Shown: one piece after another, positions 43,829 through 55,075 of the stretch | Layout of the letters: each line of letters begins with the position of its first letter | Numbering within the stretch: position 1 is the first letter of the stretch | Origin: Mytilisepta virgata | Lineage: Eukaryota; Mollusca; Bivalvia; Mytilida; Mytilidae | DNA: 64,000 nucleotides | Direction of reading: 5' to 3' | Assembly (NCBI GenBank): GCA_028015205.1 | Contig: JAPWFG010000020.1 | Coordinates: 3,596,001 to 3,660,000, forward strand | Position numbers and translations under genes: made by a program | Notes under the pieces: model-generated | Database searches by the model: none | What the model was told of the DNA's origin: nothing | The model's input: only the letters and a program-made list of their open reading frames with translations

Positions 43829-45835
43829 AGAGGCTCTCAAGAGCCTGAATCGCTCACCTGGCAAACAATGCACTATAAACTAAATCTCATCATCACCATA
43901 CACTAAGGATACCATGTTTACTTTAAAAACGAAATATTGTTGAAATCCGAGCAAGTGTAAAAAATGGTGGGAAAGTAGCAGCCATTTTAAAAATGGCCGT
44001 CCAAAACAAACTTTCATCATCACCATTCAACTTGAGATACCATGTTTACCTTGAAAGTAGCTTTCGTCTTCATTTTCTTTCTATAATTCAGGAAAAAATA
44101 AGCAAAAACAGCATTTTGACCCCTATGTTCTATTTTTAGTAAGGGCGGACATGTTTTTTGACTAATCAAAAATCCAAGCATTAACTTTTTGCAGGATACC
44201 CTAAGGAACAATCTTACCAAGTTTCATTTGATTTCGAATAGTAGTTTCAGAGAAGAAGATTTTTGAAATAATAACATAAAAAAGAAGCCAAAAAATGTCA
44301 AAAAAGGGCAATAACTCTAACATCAGTTGACAGATGTTCACGCAAATCAGCACACAGGTAGCTCTCATCATGCTAAACACTTTCAACTTGCCAGAATTTG
44401 CCGTAACCTAATGATTTTTGAGATATTTGCGAAGAACTGTTGTTTGACCCCTATGTTCTATTTTTAGTAACAGTGGCCATGTTTTTCGACGGATCAAAAA
44501 TCAAAGCATAAACTTTTTGCAGGATACCCTAAGGAACAATCTTACCAAGTTTCATTTGATTTTGAATAGCAGTTTCAGAGAAGAAGATTTTTGAAATAAT
44601 AACATAAAAAAAACTGTTGTTTGACCCCTATGTTCTATTTTTAGCAACAGTGGCCATGTTTTTCGACGGATCAAAAATCGAAGCACAAATTTTGTGCAGG
44701 ATACCCTAAGGAACAATCATGCTAAGTTTTATCCAAATCCATTCAGTAGTTTCAGAGGAGAAGATTTTTGAAATAATAACATAAAAAAAAGCCAAAAATG
44801 TCAAAAAAGGGCAATAACTCTAACATCAGTATACAGATTTTCAAGAAAATCAGCACTCAGGTAGCTCTCATCATGCTGAACACTTTCAACCTGCCAGAGT
44901 TTGCCTTAACCTAATGATTTTTTAGATACTTGCGAAAAACTGTTGTTTGACCCCTATGTTCTATTTTTAGTAACAGTGGCCATGTTTTTCGACGGATCAA
45001 AAATCGAAGCATAAACTTTGTGCAGGATATCCTAAGGAACAATCATGCTAAGTTTTATCCAAATCCATTCAGTAGTTTCAGAGGAGAAGATTTTTGAAAT
45101 AATAACATAAAAAAAAGCCAAAAATGTCAAAAAAGGGCAATAACTCTAACATCAGTTGACAGATTTTCACGAAAATAAGCACACAGGTAGCTCTCATCAT
45201 GCTGAACACTTTCAACCTGCCAGAATTTGCCATAACCTAATGATTTTTGAGATATTTGCGAAAAACTGTTGTTTGACCCCTATGTTCTATTTTTAGTAAC
45301 AGTGGCCATGTTTTTCGATGGATCAAAAATCGAAGCATAAACTTTGTGCAGGATACCCTAAGGAACAATCATGCTAAGTTTTATCCAAATCCATTCAGTA
45401 GTTTCAGAGGAGAAGATTTTTGAAATAATAACATAAAAAAAAGCCAAAAATGTCAAAAAAAAGGGTGATAACTCTGAAATGAGTGGTTGGATCTTCTTCA
45501 AAATTTCAGGGCAGGTAGATCTTGAGGTGCTGATTACTTTTACCCTATGCCAGAATTTTGATATCTGTGACCGTTTCTGACTTATTTGCAAAAAACTGCG
45601 ATTTACCCCTATGTTCTATTTTTAGCCATGACGGCCATGTTTTTATACGAATCAAAAATCCAAACAATAGATTTGTAGCACCCATACCAATTAATAACTG
45701 TACCAAGTTTGGTTGCAGTTGGACTTATGGTGTTGGAGGAGTTAACGTTTGAAAAAGTTAACGGACGACGGACGGACGACGGACGCCAAGTGATAGCAAT
45801 AGCTCACATGACCCTTCGGGTCAGGTGAGCTAAAA
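43829..45835 (+). mobile_element. Family A element, copy 5
   Basis: 5' AGAGGCTCTCAAGAGCCTG and ATCGCTCACCTGG; 3' ACGGACGACGGACGGACGAC, AATAGCTCACA, the perfect hairpin TGACCCTTCGGGTCA at 45809-45823 and GGTGAGCTAAAA. Core units (about 330 bp, some halved) carry 'gacccctatgttctatttttag', 'cagtggccatgtttttcgacg' and 'gggcaataactctaacatcag'. Non-coding; lies 5' of the LBR RS exon in transcript sense. Confidence 0.8.
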
Positions 45836-48800
45836 AGGGTTAAATGTTTTTTTTACATCTGATTTATTCAGCCAAAAAAATACTTTGTTGGGATGTCATC
45901 ACAAAAGTACCAGAAGGTGCTGCCATTTTGAAAATGCCAAAATCTTTATGCACACCTAGAAACGGCCACCTATTTCTGTACCAAGATTCATTAAGTTTGA
46001 TTGAACGATTTTTGAAATCAGCTTCGGACATGTTCACGATTCAGAAGGAAAAGAAACAGAGCAAAAAAAATAAGTCCCCCAACTGTTTCCAAACCGACCC
46101 TAAACACTTTATGACAAAAATGCACAAGGTTTATATTCCCAGAATTTTCATCTTTTACAGTACAACTGTGCCTTTAGAATGCATATAATCACCATTTCTA
46201 CGTTAGAAGGTATAGAAGTGGTTTCTTTCATATTTTTTATTTTGTGTACATTTTCATAGTTTAAAAAGTCAATGCATCAATAATTTATATTATTCAAGAT
46301 ACTCTTTATTCCTGGATAATAAAACCAGAAGCAAATGGCTGAATGAAATTTCGCATGGATGCCGCCATGTTGCTGAAACTGTTTTGATGGCATAGTTGTT
46401 AAGAATTTTTTTGACACCTCTACCTTAAAGAGCTCAGTTCGCTCGCTTATAGAGACAGTACTGTTATAAAATTACTAGATAGCATGTCATAAGCATGGGT
46501 GAAAGTGAAAAATCCTTAAAAATTTTGGGGATGAGTTTTGGGGACCGCTTAAGGGCCCAAAATTGGTCCAAGTTTTTAGAGTAGTCCAGGACAAACATCT
46601 GACACTTCCTTTTTACAATTATTTCCCAAATTGGAAAGACAGTTTTATTATACTTTTCATTGAAATTCAAGTGGAAACCCTTTTGTGGACTCTTAAAATC
46701 AAAAATAGACAACAGACACCAAATGATGGCAACAGCTCATCTAAAGTGAATGAAAAAAGTGTTTCTTCCGGTGATTTATCAAATGCAGTTTCAGTTAGGA
46801 ACCGCATGGCATTTTTACCATGTTAGACAACATTTACGGCATATCGTAATAGGCTTGAATCATCACCCCTACATCTCCTAACTACAGTTCAGTAAACGAT
46901 CACAATTTTCACTTGTCCTTTCAGATAAATTTCCCACGGTACATTCAACCATTGGAATTGACGTTTTCCCCTGGTTATTTATGTTTTTTTTACTTCCTAA
47001 GAACAATTTTTGGAACACCCCCCCCCCCCAGACTTTTTAGTTATCTTGATATGTTGCATTTATTCATCTGCTTGTTACATAGTGTTACATGCAAGATATT
47101 GTGTCATGCATGTGCATCTACTCCGGCCACACATCTTTCATATAAAAAAACAAAGACTACCAGTATACAATAATGCATATCTTTGTTTTAACAAAAATAT
47201 AAATGAAAACACAAGGTAAAACATTTGTAATTTTTTCCCCCAAAATAGGCATTTTTAAAAACGAGACACTTATTAAAAAGAATTCAATATTAAGAAGTCA
47301 ATATCCCAGAGCTGTTTAGGCCAAACAAGAAATAGGTGTGTTTAGGGTTTCATGTTCATAAAAATCAGGGTAGGTAGGAAGGATTAATTTTTTTTTTGCT
47401 GATTTTTTTTACCTGGTCTCAATGGGAGTAAAATTTGGTTTTAACAGTGCTTGTCCAAAACTGGCAAAAAAAAGTTAGGGTAGGTAGGGAAATCTTTAAC
47501 AAACGTTTTTTTTTTTTTACCTTACCCCTCTTGACTTGTGCATATTTTGAGCATTTTGTGAGTATAAAAGAATCAGGTCATTTGCAGTAAATATATAAAT
47601 TTTTCATATTATTGAAGACCTCCTGGTCATATGAAGAAGCAATTACTTGTCAAATTCTTGTCTACTACATCTATTCTCGTCAACATGATGCAGCAAGCTA
47701 TAGGCTGCCATGTTTTTTGCTGCTTTAAATATTTCAATATCAAATGAGCGCTTTAAATCACAATCGTTTCTATTAAGAAGCTTCTCTCCAACACCGATCA
47801 ACCAATTTCGGAAGCAACTATAATTTTTTTCAAGTTCGCAGGATTATGTAGGTTTTTGTCGTAAAAGTGCAGTGGAAAATACGGACAATCCTTACGGGGG
47901 TCTGAAAAAGAGTGCTTTTTGCACACTTTGGAAAAGGGTTGACAATTATGGATGGCCCCTTACCTAAATCTCTTGGGTTGATTAATCCTGGTATTCTCCT
48001 CATCAAAAAGCAATAACTGAATAACTTAAAACCAGTAATCACAATGCAATAAGGCATAATTATGTACCTATACTTTATTCACCAAGTTTTTAATTCAAAT
48101 CCAGAAGATTCTATAGTCATGCAATTAATTTACATGTTTGAAATTAAGAAATGAACCATAAATGTATGTAATCAAACCTCAAATCAATACAATTTATATA
48201 AACACTTTCACATGCCAATTAATATAATTCTTTATGTAATACATGTGTTATAGTCGTCATGTGATAACAGTTTAACCACAGGTTAAAAATTGATAAATTT
48301 AAATTTGACCTATTACAGTTTGCTTACTGAGATAAAACAGATTGAAATTTAAATTGCCTTCTTTTATTTATGATGGGAAATCGTTTTGAAATTTTTTAAT
48401 AAATGGGGCCATTCAAGCATGAAATTTAGGTTGTGTTGGCCCGTACATGTATGTTGATGATCTGAGTTCAAATAAAAAGTATTGGATTTGTAAAACATTT
48501 CTATATCAATGCAGGTATTTAAGAAATGACTGAAATGCAAAAATTTCACCAAAGTAACTCTACCAAACAGTATCACAGTTGTGTTGTACTACGTAACTAA
48601 GATAAAAGTACATTGTAGTTGTGAAATATTGATATTACCTCTAGATTCTTTAAAACTAAACCTACATGTATATGGACAAATCTAAATAAAGTCACTCAAG
48701 CATAAAATGTAGGCCATTGTGACTCACTCAAATACTGTATCACGTAACCTTAAACCAATCATGCAGCTAACCCGCCGGATACGCCAAAATCTAAATCCTG

Positions 48801-48988
48801 TGGGTGCTAGGTAACTCTTGTGCAAAATATTAATGAATATGTATAAAAGCCAAAGACACTGGTGTAATCTGTAAATAAATGAGTAAACATTTCTGTTCTC
48901 ATACTGTTCTTATTAATTTCAGGAACAAATCCTCACTCCACAGTTAATGAACATCCTTGAACGTCAGATATTACATTGTGATCTAAAT
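45836..48988. other. Non-coding stretch upstream of the LBR RS exon
   Basis: No exon supported. 46500-46745 ends with ACAACAGACACCAAATGATG and GCAACAGCTCATCTAAA, a decayed family A 3' end. 47340-47530 has a twice-repeated AGGGTAGGTAGG phrase. C runs near 47020. A splice-bounded 53-bp block near 47950-48015 was examined and rejected. 48780-48960 has an LTR-like signal set. Confidence 0.4.
48780..48960 (+). other. Promoter plus poly(A)-signal cluster, possible solo LTR
   Basis: AACCAATC about 100 bases upstream, TATAAAAGCC at 48842, and AATAAATGAG about 33 bases later. A TATA box and AATAAA this close is typical of the U3-R boundary of an LTR. No second copy, TG...CA ends or target duplication could be confirmed. 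Confidence 0.25.
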
Positions 48989-50020
48989 TAAAGAACCTTT
49001 GTGAGCACACTCACATACCCCACGTCTTCATATGGTCACTGGAGAAACAAAATCTCACTTCACAAGTAAAATGAACACAATCAAATGCTTACCTTCACAT
49101 ATTTATCCTAATGTAAATGGCAGCATGTTGGGAAATTTAAATTCCAAGCGAGAGGAGTCAACAGTAATAGTATAGTGAGGCAAATAAGTTCAAAGGGGTG
49201 TAACTCCTAGAAAAAAAATTGAATCGTAATTTCCTGTCGATATGCACATCTACGTAGTATGTCCTTATTATCTGAAAAGGTTTCATGAAATTCTGTTGTG
49301 TGGTTTGAGAGTAGTTGCGATGACAAACTGTTGCAGTAGTACATTAAAGTAAATAAGTTCAAAGGGGCGTAACTCCTAGAAAAAAAATTGAATCGCAATT
49401 TCCTGTCGATATGCACATCTACGTAGTATGTCCTTATTATCTGAAAAGGTTTCATGAAATTCTGTTGTGTGGTTTGAGAGGAGTTGCGATGACAAACTGT
49501 TGCAGTAGTACATTAAAGTCAATAAGTTCAAAGGGGCGTAACTCCTTGAAAAAAAATTGAATCACAATTTCTTGTCGATATGCACATCTACGTAGTATGT
49601 CCTTATTTTCTAAAAAGGTTTCATGAAATTCTGTTGTGTGGTTTGGGAGGAGTTGCGATGACAAACCGTTGCAGTAGTACATTAAAGTAAATTAGTTCAA
49701 AGGGGTGTAACTCCTAGAAAAAAAATTGAATCGCAATTTCCTGTCGATATGCACATCTACGTAGTATGTCCTTATTATCTGAAAAGGTTTCATGAAATTC
49801 TGTTGTGTGGTTTGAGAGGAGTTGCGATGACAAACTGTTGCAGTAGTACATTAAAGTAAATAAGTTCAAAGGGGTGTAACTCCTAGAAAAAAATTGAATC
49901 GCAATTTCCTGTCGATATGCACAACTACATAGTATGTCCTTATTATCTAAAAAGGTTTCGTGAAATTCTGTTGTGTGGTTTGAGAGGAGTTGCGATGACA
50001 AGAAACAGGACTGACGGACA

Positions 50021-50070
<50 letters not shown>
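48989..50070 (+). mobile_element. Family B element, copy 3
   Basis: Ends identical to the other two copies. About five 169-170 bp units; a short microsatellite (GACGGACAGACGGG) and the CCGCAACTCGTTGCG hairpin. Left flank CTAAAT, right flank AATGAGA. Confidence 0.85.
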
Positions 50071-50073
<3 letters not shown>

Positions 50074-50339
50074 GAGATTTGAATATGGTTTCATTAAAAT
50101 CAACCCCATATCCCTACCTATTCAAGGCATCTATTCTCTTATTGTTTGAAAATACGATCATTAAAAAATAATTGGTCTGGCAAAACTGTCTTTCTTCCAG
50201 AAACCCAATGTCTGATAGAACTAGATATGGACAATGCCCCCCCTTTTTTTTCTGCCCTGCCATATGCATGAGTATAGCTCCACATTTTTTAGATTCGACA
50301 AACAGTGATGTTGGCATACAACTTTAAACTGTAACTCTG
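50071..50339. other. Spacer, unassigned
   Basis: Short unassigned stretch with a C7T8-type run (50230-50250). Nothing supported. Confidence 0.4.
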
Positions 50340-50893
50340 TCTGTAAGACACAAATGACGCCCCCGCGAGACACACCTCCATTATGTGTAAGAACATCCTA
50401 CAAAATATTACAGCTGTATCTCCAAAACTGTAGGAGGAGATAGCCCGACAAAATATGATCTCCTTATGCAGCTAGTACCAAAAAATGACTAAGTCCAACT
50501 ACCTGTCATTTTCAGAATATTTGGAAATAATCAAAATCCTGTTGCCATGCACACCTTCATTATGTGTATGAACAGACTACAAAATATTAAAGTTGTACCT
50601 CCAAAACTGTAGAAGGAGATAGCCAGACAAACCATGATCTCGTTATGCAGCTAGTACCAAAAAATGACTAAGTCCAACTACCTATCATTTTCAGAATATT
50701 TAAAAGAAATCAAAATCCTTTGGCCATGCACACCTTCATTATGTCTATGAACATCCTACAAAATATTAAAGCTGTATCTCCAAAACTGTGGGAGGAGATA
50801 GCCGGACAAACAATGTATCCTAATCCAGATGGATGAACAGGGGTTAATTAATATGCCCCCAACCCCCGACACTTTGTCGCAGGGGCATAAATA
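50340..50893 (+). mobile_element. Family D hairpin-ended tandem-repeat element
   Basis: Begins near GACGCCCCCGCGAGACACAC. About two and a half ~190-bp units (CTCCAAAACTGTAGGAGGAG, ATTATGTGTAAGAACATCC, TACCAAAAAATGACTAAGTC) follow. Ends with ATATGCCCCCAACCCC, the hairpin CGACACTTTGTCG and CAGGGGCATAAATAA. The end design (hairpin then a G-rich ATAA end, inverse of the GCCCC start) matches families A-C. Non-coding. Confidence 0.65.
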
Positions 50894-51308
50894 AATAAAT
50901 ATCAGAATCTCTGTAAATCAGACCATACAATGTTAACATCAATTAAAACTGATCACTGTTTTTTTAGAGAAGATTTTTGAAAATTGGCCAAAGATAGCAT
51001 CTGGGGGCCATGTTGTTCATCCACAGGGACCGCGCTGGGCTTCGCCAATGTCGCAAAATGTGATTGTGACTTCACAACAATCGCGAATTCAAAAATACAT
51101 TTTTCCACGAAATTCTAAAGCTGACGAACAGTCGAACAATCGGGCCGGCACAAGACACTCAAATACCTGACCTTATGAAATTTTTATGGTAGGACTGATA
51201 GGACTAACGATTTTCGCGAATTTTGATTTTAATGTCTTTGGTTTGACCCGGTTGGGGATCCAACCCATGACCGTGGCCGTTTTCAGGAAGAGGAAAGAAA
51301 CGGAAACC
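50894..51308. other. Spacer with a GC-rich fragment
   Basis: 50995-51130 (GACCGCGCTGGGCTTCGCCA, CGGGCCGGCACAAG) contrasts with the AT-rich background; a similar phrase (GGCGAAGCCCTGCACGGTCC) is at 41894, inverted. Probably part of an unnamed dispersed repeat. Confidence 0.35.
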
Positions 51309-52592
51309 ATAGGCTCCAAGGAGCCTGTATCGCTCAGCTGGTTTACAAATAGCCCCAAAAAATCTCATTTAAAGACTAGCCTGTCTATTTTGCCATTTGA
51401 GGATGAAATGATAAATCTTTGTACATGTAGAAGACCTCAAACACATCATTTGTACCAATTAACAAAACTTTGGATTTGTTCAATTTGGGAACAAAAAATT
51501 GGCAATGGCAATGTTTAAGCCATATCAAGAAGATTTGAGGACACTTTGTGGAGGACCTCACAACAATCATTTGTACCAAGTTACAAATCCTTTGCACTTT
51601 AAATTCCCCATAGGGTCCTATGTTCAGTTGATCAGTAACAATAATTCCCCATGGCAGCCATGATTTTTGTCGGATCAAGTCCAAAAGAGGGATCTTGGTA
51701 GAAGTTCTAAAAAAAATCTCTTGTATCAAGTTACAAACCATTTGAACTTGTAGTTTCAGAGGAGATGATTTTTCAAATTACAGCCAGAAAAGAAACAAGA
51801 ACTGCCCATGGCAACTATGATTTTCGACCAATCAAGATAAAATGAGGAATATTTGTAGAGGACTTGATTAAAATCATTTGTACCAAGTTACAAATCAGTT
51901 GCACTTGTGGTTTCAGAGGAGATGATTTCAACCAATCAGAAACAAGAATTGCTCATGGCAGCCATGTTTTTTTTGGATCAAGTTGTAGAAGACCTCACAA
52001 ACATCATTTGTATCAACTTACAAATCATTTGCACTTGTAGTTTCAGAGGAGATGATTTTTATATTTTCGGCCAATCAGAAACAAGCATTGCCCATTGCAG
52101 CCATGTTTTTGCCGGATCAAGTTGAAATGAAGAATAATTCTAGAAGACCTCACAAACATCCATTGTATCACGTTACAAATGATTTCCACTTGTAGTTTCA
52201 GAGGAGATGATTTTTCAAATTTCAGCCAATCAGAAACAAAAATTGCCCATGGCAGGCATGTTTTTTGCTCGATCAATACGAAATGAGGAATCTTTGTACA
52301 GGACCTCACAACATCATTTGTATTAATGTACAAATCATTTGTACTTGTAGTTTCAGAGGAGATGATTTTTGAAGTTTCAGCAAATCAGAAACAAGAATTG
52401 CCCATGTTTTTCGTCCAATCAAAATAAAATGAGGATTTTCATGGAGGACCTTTAGTACATCATTTCTGCAAAGTTTGGTTCCAATTGGCCCAGAAGTTTC
52501 AGAGGAGATGATCAAAATCTGAAATGTTAACGACGGCAACGGATGCAAAGTGATGGCAATAGCTCAAATGGTTTTGTTAGGTGAGCTAAAAA
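51309..52592 (+). mobile_element. Family A element, copy 6
   Basis: 5' AGGCTCCAAGGAGCCTG and ATCGCTCAGCTGG; 3' AACGACGGCAACGGATGCAA, then AATAGCTCAAATGG and GGTGAGCTAAAAA (its hairpin has decayed). The core has six or more ~155-bp units around 'cttgtagtttcagaggagatg', 'cagccatgttttttgccgga' and 'gaggacctcacaaacatcat'. Non-coding. Confidence 0.75.
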
Positions 52593-52738
52593 ATGACAAT
52601 ATCTTAACCCACATTTAGAAGGCATTGAAAACCATGTGCATTACAAACATCTCTTTTGAAAATACAGGGAGAAATCCAAATGGGCATCATGGGGCCTACG
52701 TTTGTTATACCAAATATCTTATATTTTACTAATATTAC

Positions 52739-52805
52739 CTTCCTCGGTGATGCCATATTTCACTTCTAGTACTTCCTGATACCAAAGTTCTGCCAACAGC
52801 TTCTC
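52739..52805 (-). CDS. Candidate upstream exon, possibly of LBR
   Basis: 67 bp between a good acceptor (TTGTTTTCATAG) and donor (GAAG/GTAATA) in the only repeat-free patch between two family A elements. One frame reads KLLAELWYQEVLEVKYGITEE, distantly like a Tudor strand; another reads VGRTLVSGSTRSEIWHHRGR and would run into the RS exon in phase if the inner acceptor at 43671 is used. The frame needed for the main acceptor at 43676 has a stop. Either an LBR exon with alternative splicing, an untranslated exon, or chance. Confidence 0.3.
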
Positions 52806-53411
52806 CTATGAAAACAATAAACAAAATTTGGATTTAATTTTGGAAACTGAAGGGGGAGGCACCAGATACAATTTTGTAAGAGAGGACCACCTAAGGACTG
52901 TTGCTGCCTAGTTTTGTTCCAATTGGCCAACTGGTTCAGACAAGATCTTTATGTTAATATCCCATAGGGTCTCGTGTTATCCTAAGTTCGGCTTAGACGG
53001 CCATCTTGGATGACAGACCGGGTCATTGGATATAATTATGAAAGATTACCACCTAAGGACCATTGCTGCCAAGATTTGTTCTTATTGCCTAAATAGGCCA
53101 AGTGGTTTCAGATACAATTTTGTAAGAGAGGACCACCTAAGGACCGTTGCTGCCTAGTTTTGTTCAAATTGGCCAACTGGTTCAGACAAGATCTTTATGT
53201 TAATTTCCCATAGGGTCTTGTGTTATCCTAAGTTCGGCTTAGGCGAACATCTTGGATGACAGGCCAGGTCATTGGATATAATTATGAAAGATTACCACCT
53301 AAGGACCATTGCTGCGAAGATTTGTTCTAATTGGCCAAGAGTTTCAGACAAGATCTTTAAGTAAATTTCCCATAGGGTCCTATGTTAAACTAAGTTTGCC
53401 TCTGGCGGCCA

Positions 53412-54087
53412 CAGGGCTTTTTCTACCCTTTCTCAAATAAGGCCCCTGCCCCTGAGATTGGGAATTTTTTTATCAATTGGGAAAAAAGTAAGAAATAAAA
53501 TCATGTTTAAACTCATTGTTTTATTGTCATTCACAAAGTTAGTTTTCTGCTTTTTCTAGTTTTAAAGTCTTCCACAATTTCATTCAGTTGCTGGTCATTC
53601 AGGCTTGGCTCTCCCTCGTTAGAGCATCCAAGGAGTTTTATTTCAGATAACTGCGTAATAGGGGTCATTCATCAAACTAAAACTCTCTCTACAGGGGCAG
53701 TTCATGCTGGGATCAATAAAGCATATCCCATATTTTACTTCCGATATCTTTGTCTTGATTTTAGGCCTATAACCGATGGAAGATAAAGGTATTTAGTTTC
53801 GAAATAATTATCGTAAATCGACTGTCGTAAAAGGATGAATAAACGTGTTTCCTTCCCCCATCTTAAAACTGCCCTCGAGAAACCTGTGACAATAAAAACT
53901 GATAACGATTTGCCTACTCATCAATAAAATGTAACTTCCGTTCTACGGACAGACAAAATAATTGACCACTTACATTTTGCTTGCTTCAGTTGGGAAATTC
54001 ATCATAAATTTTGGGAAAAAAAGACATTTTTTCTCATTGGGAATAGGGCCAATAATCGGCGGTAAATAGAAGGTAGAAAAAGCCCTG
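53412..54087 (-). mobile_element. hAT-like element, 676 bp, nested in a family A unit
   Basis: Terminal inverted repeats CAGGGCTTTTTCTACC at both ends. Flanks CGGCCA (53406-53411) and CGGTCA (54088-54093) are a 6-bp duplication with one mismatch. Removing the insert gives GGCGG(C/T)CATCTTGGATGAC, the normal repeat-unit phrase. CAGGG ends are typical of hAT elements. The interior holds a fragment of coding sequence (53531-53668). Confidence 0.85.
53531..53668 (-). pseudogene. C-terminal transposase fragment in the hAT-like element
   Basis: An ATG frame of 45 codons, with EIKLLGCSNEGEPSLNDQQL, NEIVEDFKTRKSRKLTL and a stop. Acidic then basic composition and the position near one end of the element suggest the last exon of a lost transposase. 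No catalytic motif is present, so the family cannot be confirmed from it. Confidence 0.4.
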
Positions 54088-55075
54088 CGGTCATCTTGGA
54101 TGACGGGCCGGGTCATCAGATATAATTCTGAAAGTGGACCACCTAAGGACCATTGCTGCCAAGTTTTGTTCCAATTAGCCCAATGGTTTCAGATAAAAAG
54201 ATCTTTAAAGGAAAGTTTACAACAGGAGCCTATGTCGCTCACCTGGACTATGTCCACCTTGACTGGCAACCTGTCAAGTTCCATCAGGCTTACTGTTTCA
54301 AACAAGAAGATCTTTCAGTGATTTTTCGACTTAGGTCCTATGTTAAACACGGTTCGGCTTTGGCTGCCATCTTAGATAACAGGTGGGGTCATAGGATATA
54401 ATTCTGAAAGATGACCACCTGAAGACCATTGCTGCCAAGTTCTGTTCCAATTGGCCAAGGGGTTTCAGACAAGAAGATCTTTAAATTCCCCACAGGGTCC
54501 TATGTTAAACTATGTTCGGCTGTGGTGGCCATCTTATATGACGGGCCAGGTCATCGGATATATAAACTGAATTAGGACCACCTAAGGACCATTGCTGCCA
54601 AGTTTTGTTCCAATTGGTGGTTTCAGACAAGATCTTTAATTAAATTCCCCATAGGGTCCTATGTTAAACTATGTTCGGCTCTGGGGGCCATCTTGAATGG
54701 AAGATGTGGTCATTGGATATAATTCTGAAAGAGGACCACCTAAGCACCATTTCCTATCGAGAGAAAGTTACTTTTTTGTAAATGTTTTACCTGATATGGA
54801 ATTAAATTATTTACCGTAATAAATTTGTAAATAAATGGCTTAAAGTTATTTTTGAAAATTTAATTAAACGCAGGGTGGAAGCAATGTCATTTTGATCGCT
54901 GGAAAAATTTTATATTTGTAATGAAGGTCCAATGTTCATTATCGACATGTGTATGTGTGAATTGTGGAACAAGGGTGGACAAGATTCTCTTTCGGTTCGG
55001 TAAATTTGCCATTGGAGTGAAGATAAGTGGTTTAATGAGGGAATTTATTTTAAACGTGTTTTCACCACCAATCAC

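Larger units (their letters stand above)
52845..54760 (+). repeat. Family A-type tandem array, copy 7, interrupted
   Basis: ~165-bp units with 'gaccacctaaggaccattgctgcc', 'ggtttcagacaagatcttta' and 'tcctatgttaaactaagttcgg'. A second 5' signature (AGGAGCCTATGTCGCTCACC) at 54227 shows two partial elements joined. A hAT-like element is inserted at 53412-54087. No 3' end seen. Confidence 0.65.

Noticed and set aside
45844..46188. 114-residue plus-strand frame just after a family A element
   Set aside because: Contains decayed repeat phrases ('gctgccattttgaaaatg'), no recognised motif and no splice or promoter context.
47947..48016. 53-bp splice-bounded block on the minus strand (acceptor TTATTCAG, donor AG/GTAAGG) as an LBR exon
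   Set aside because: The frame that would join the RS exon in phase 0 ends in TAG, and joining it behind the 52739 candidate also meets a stop.
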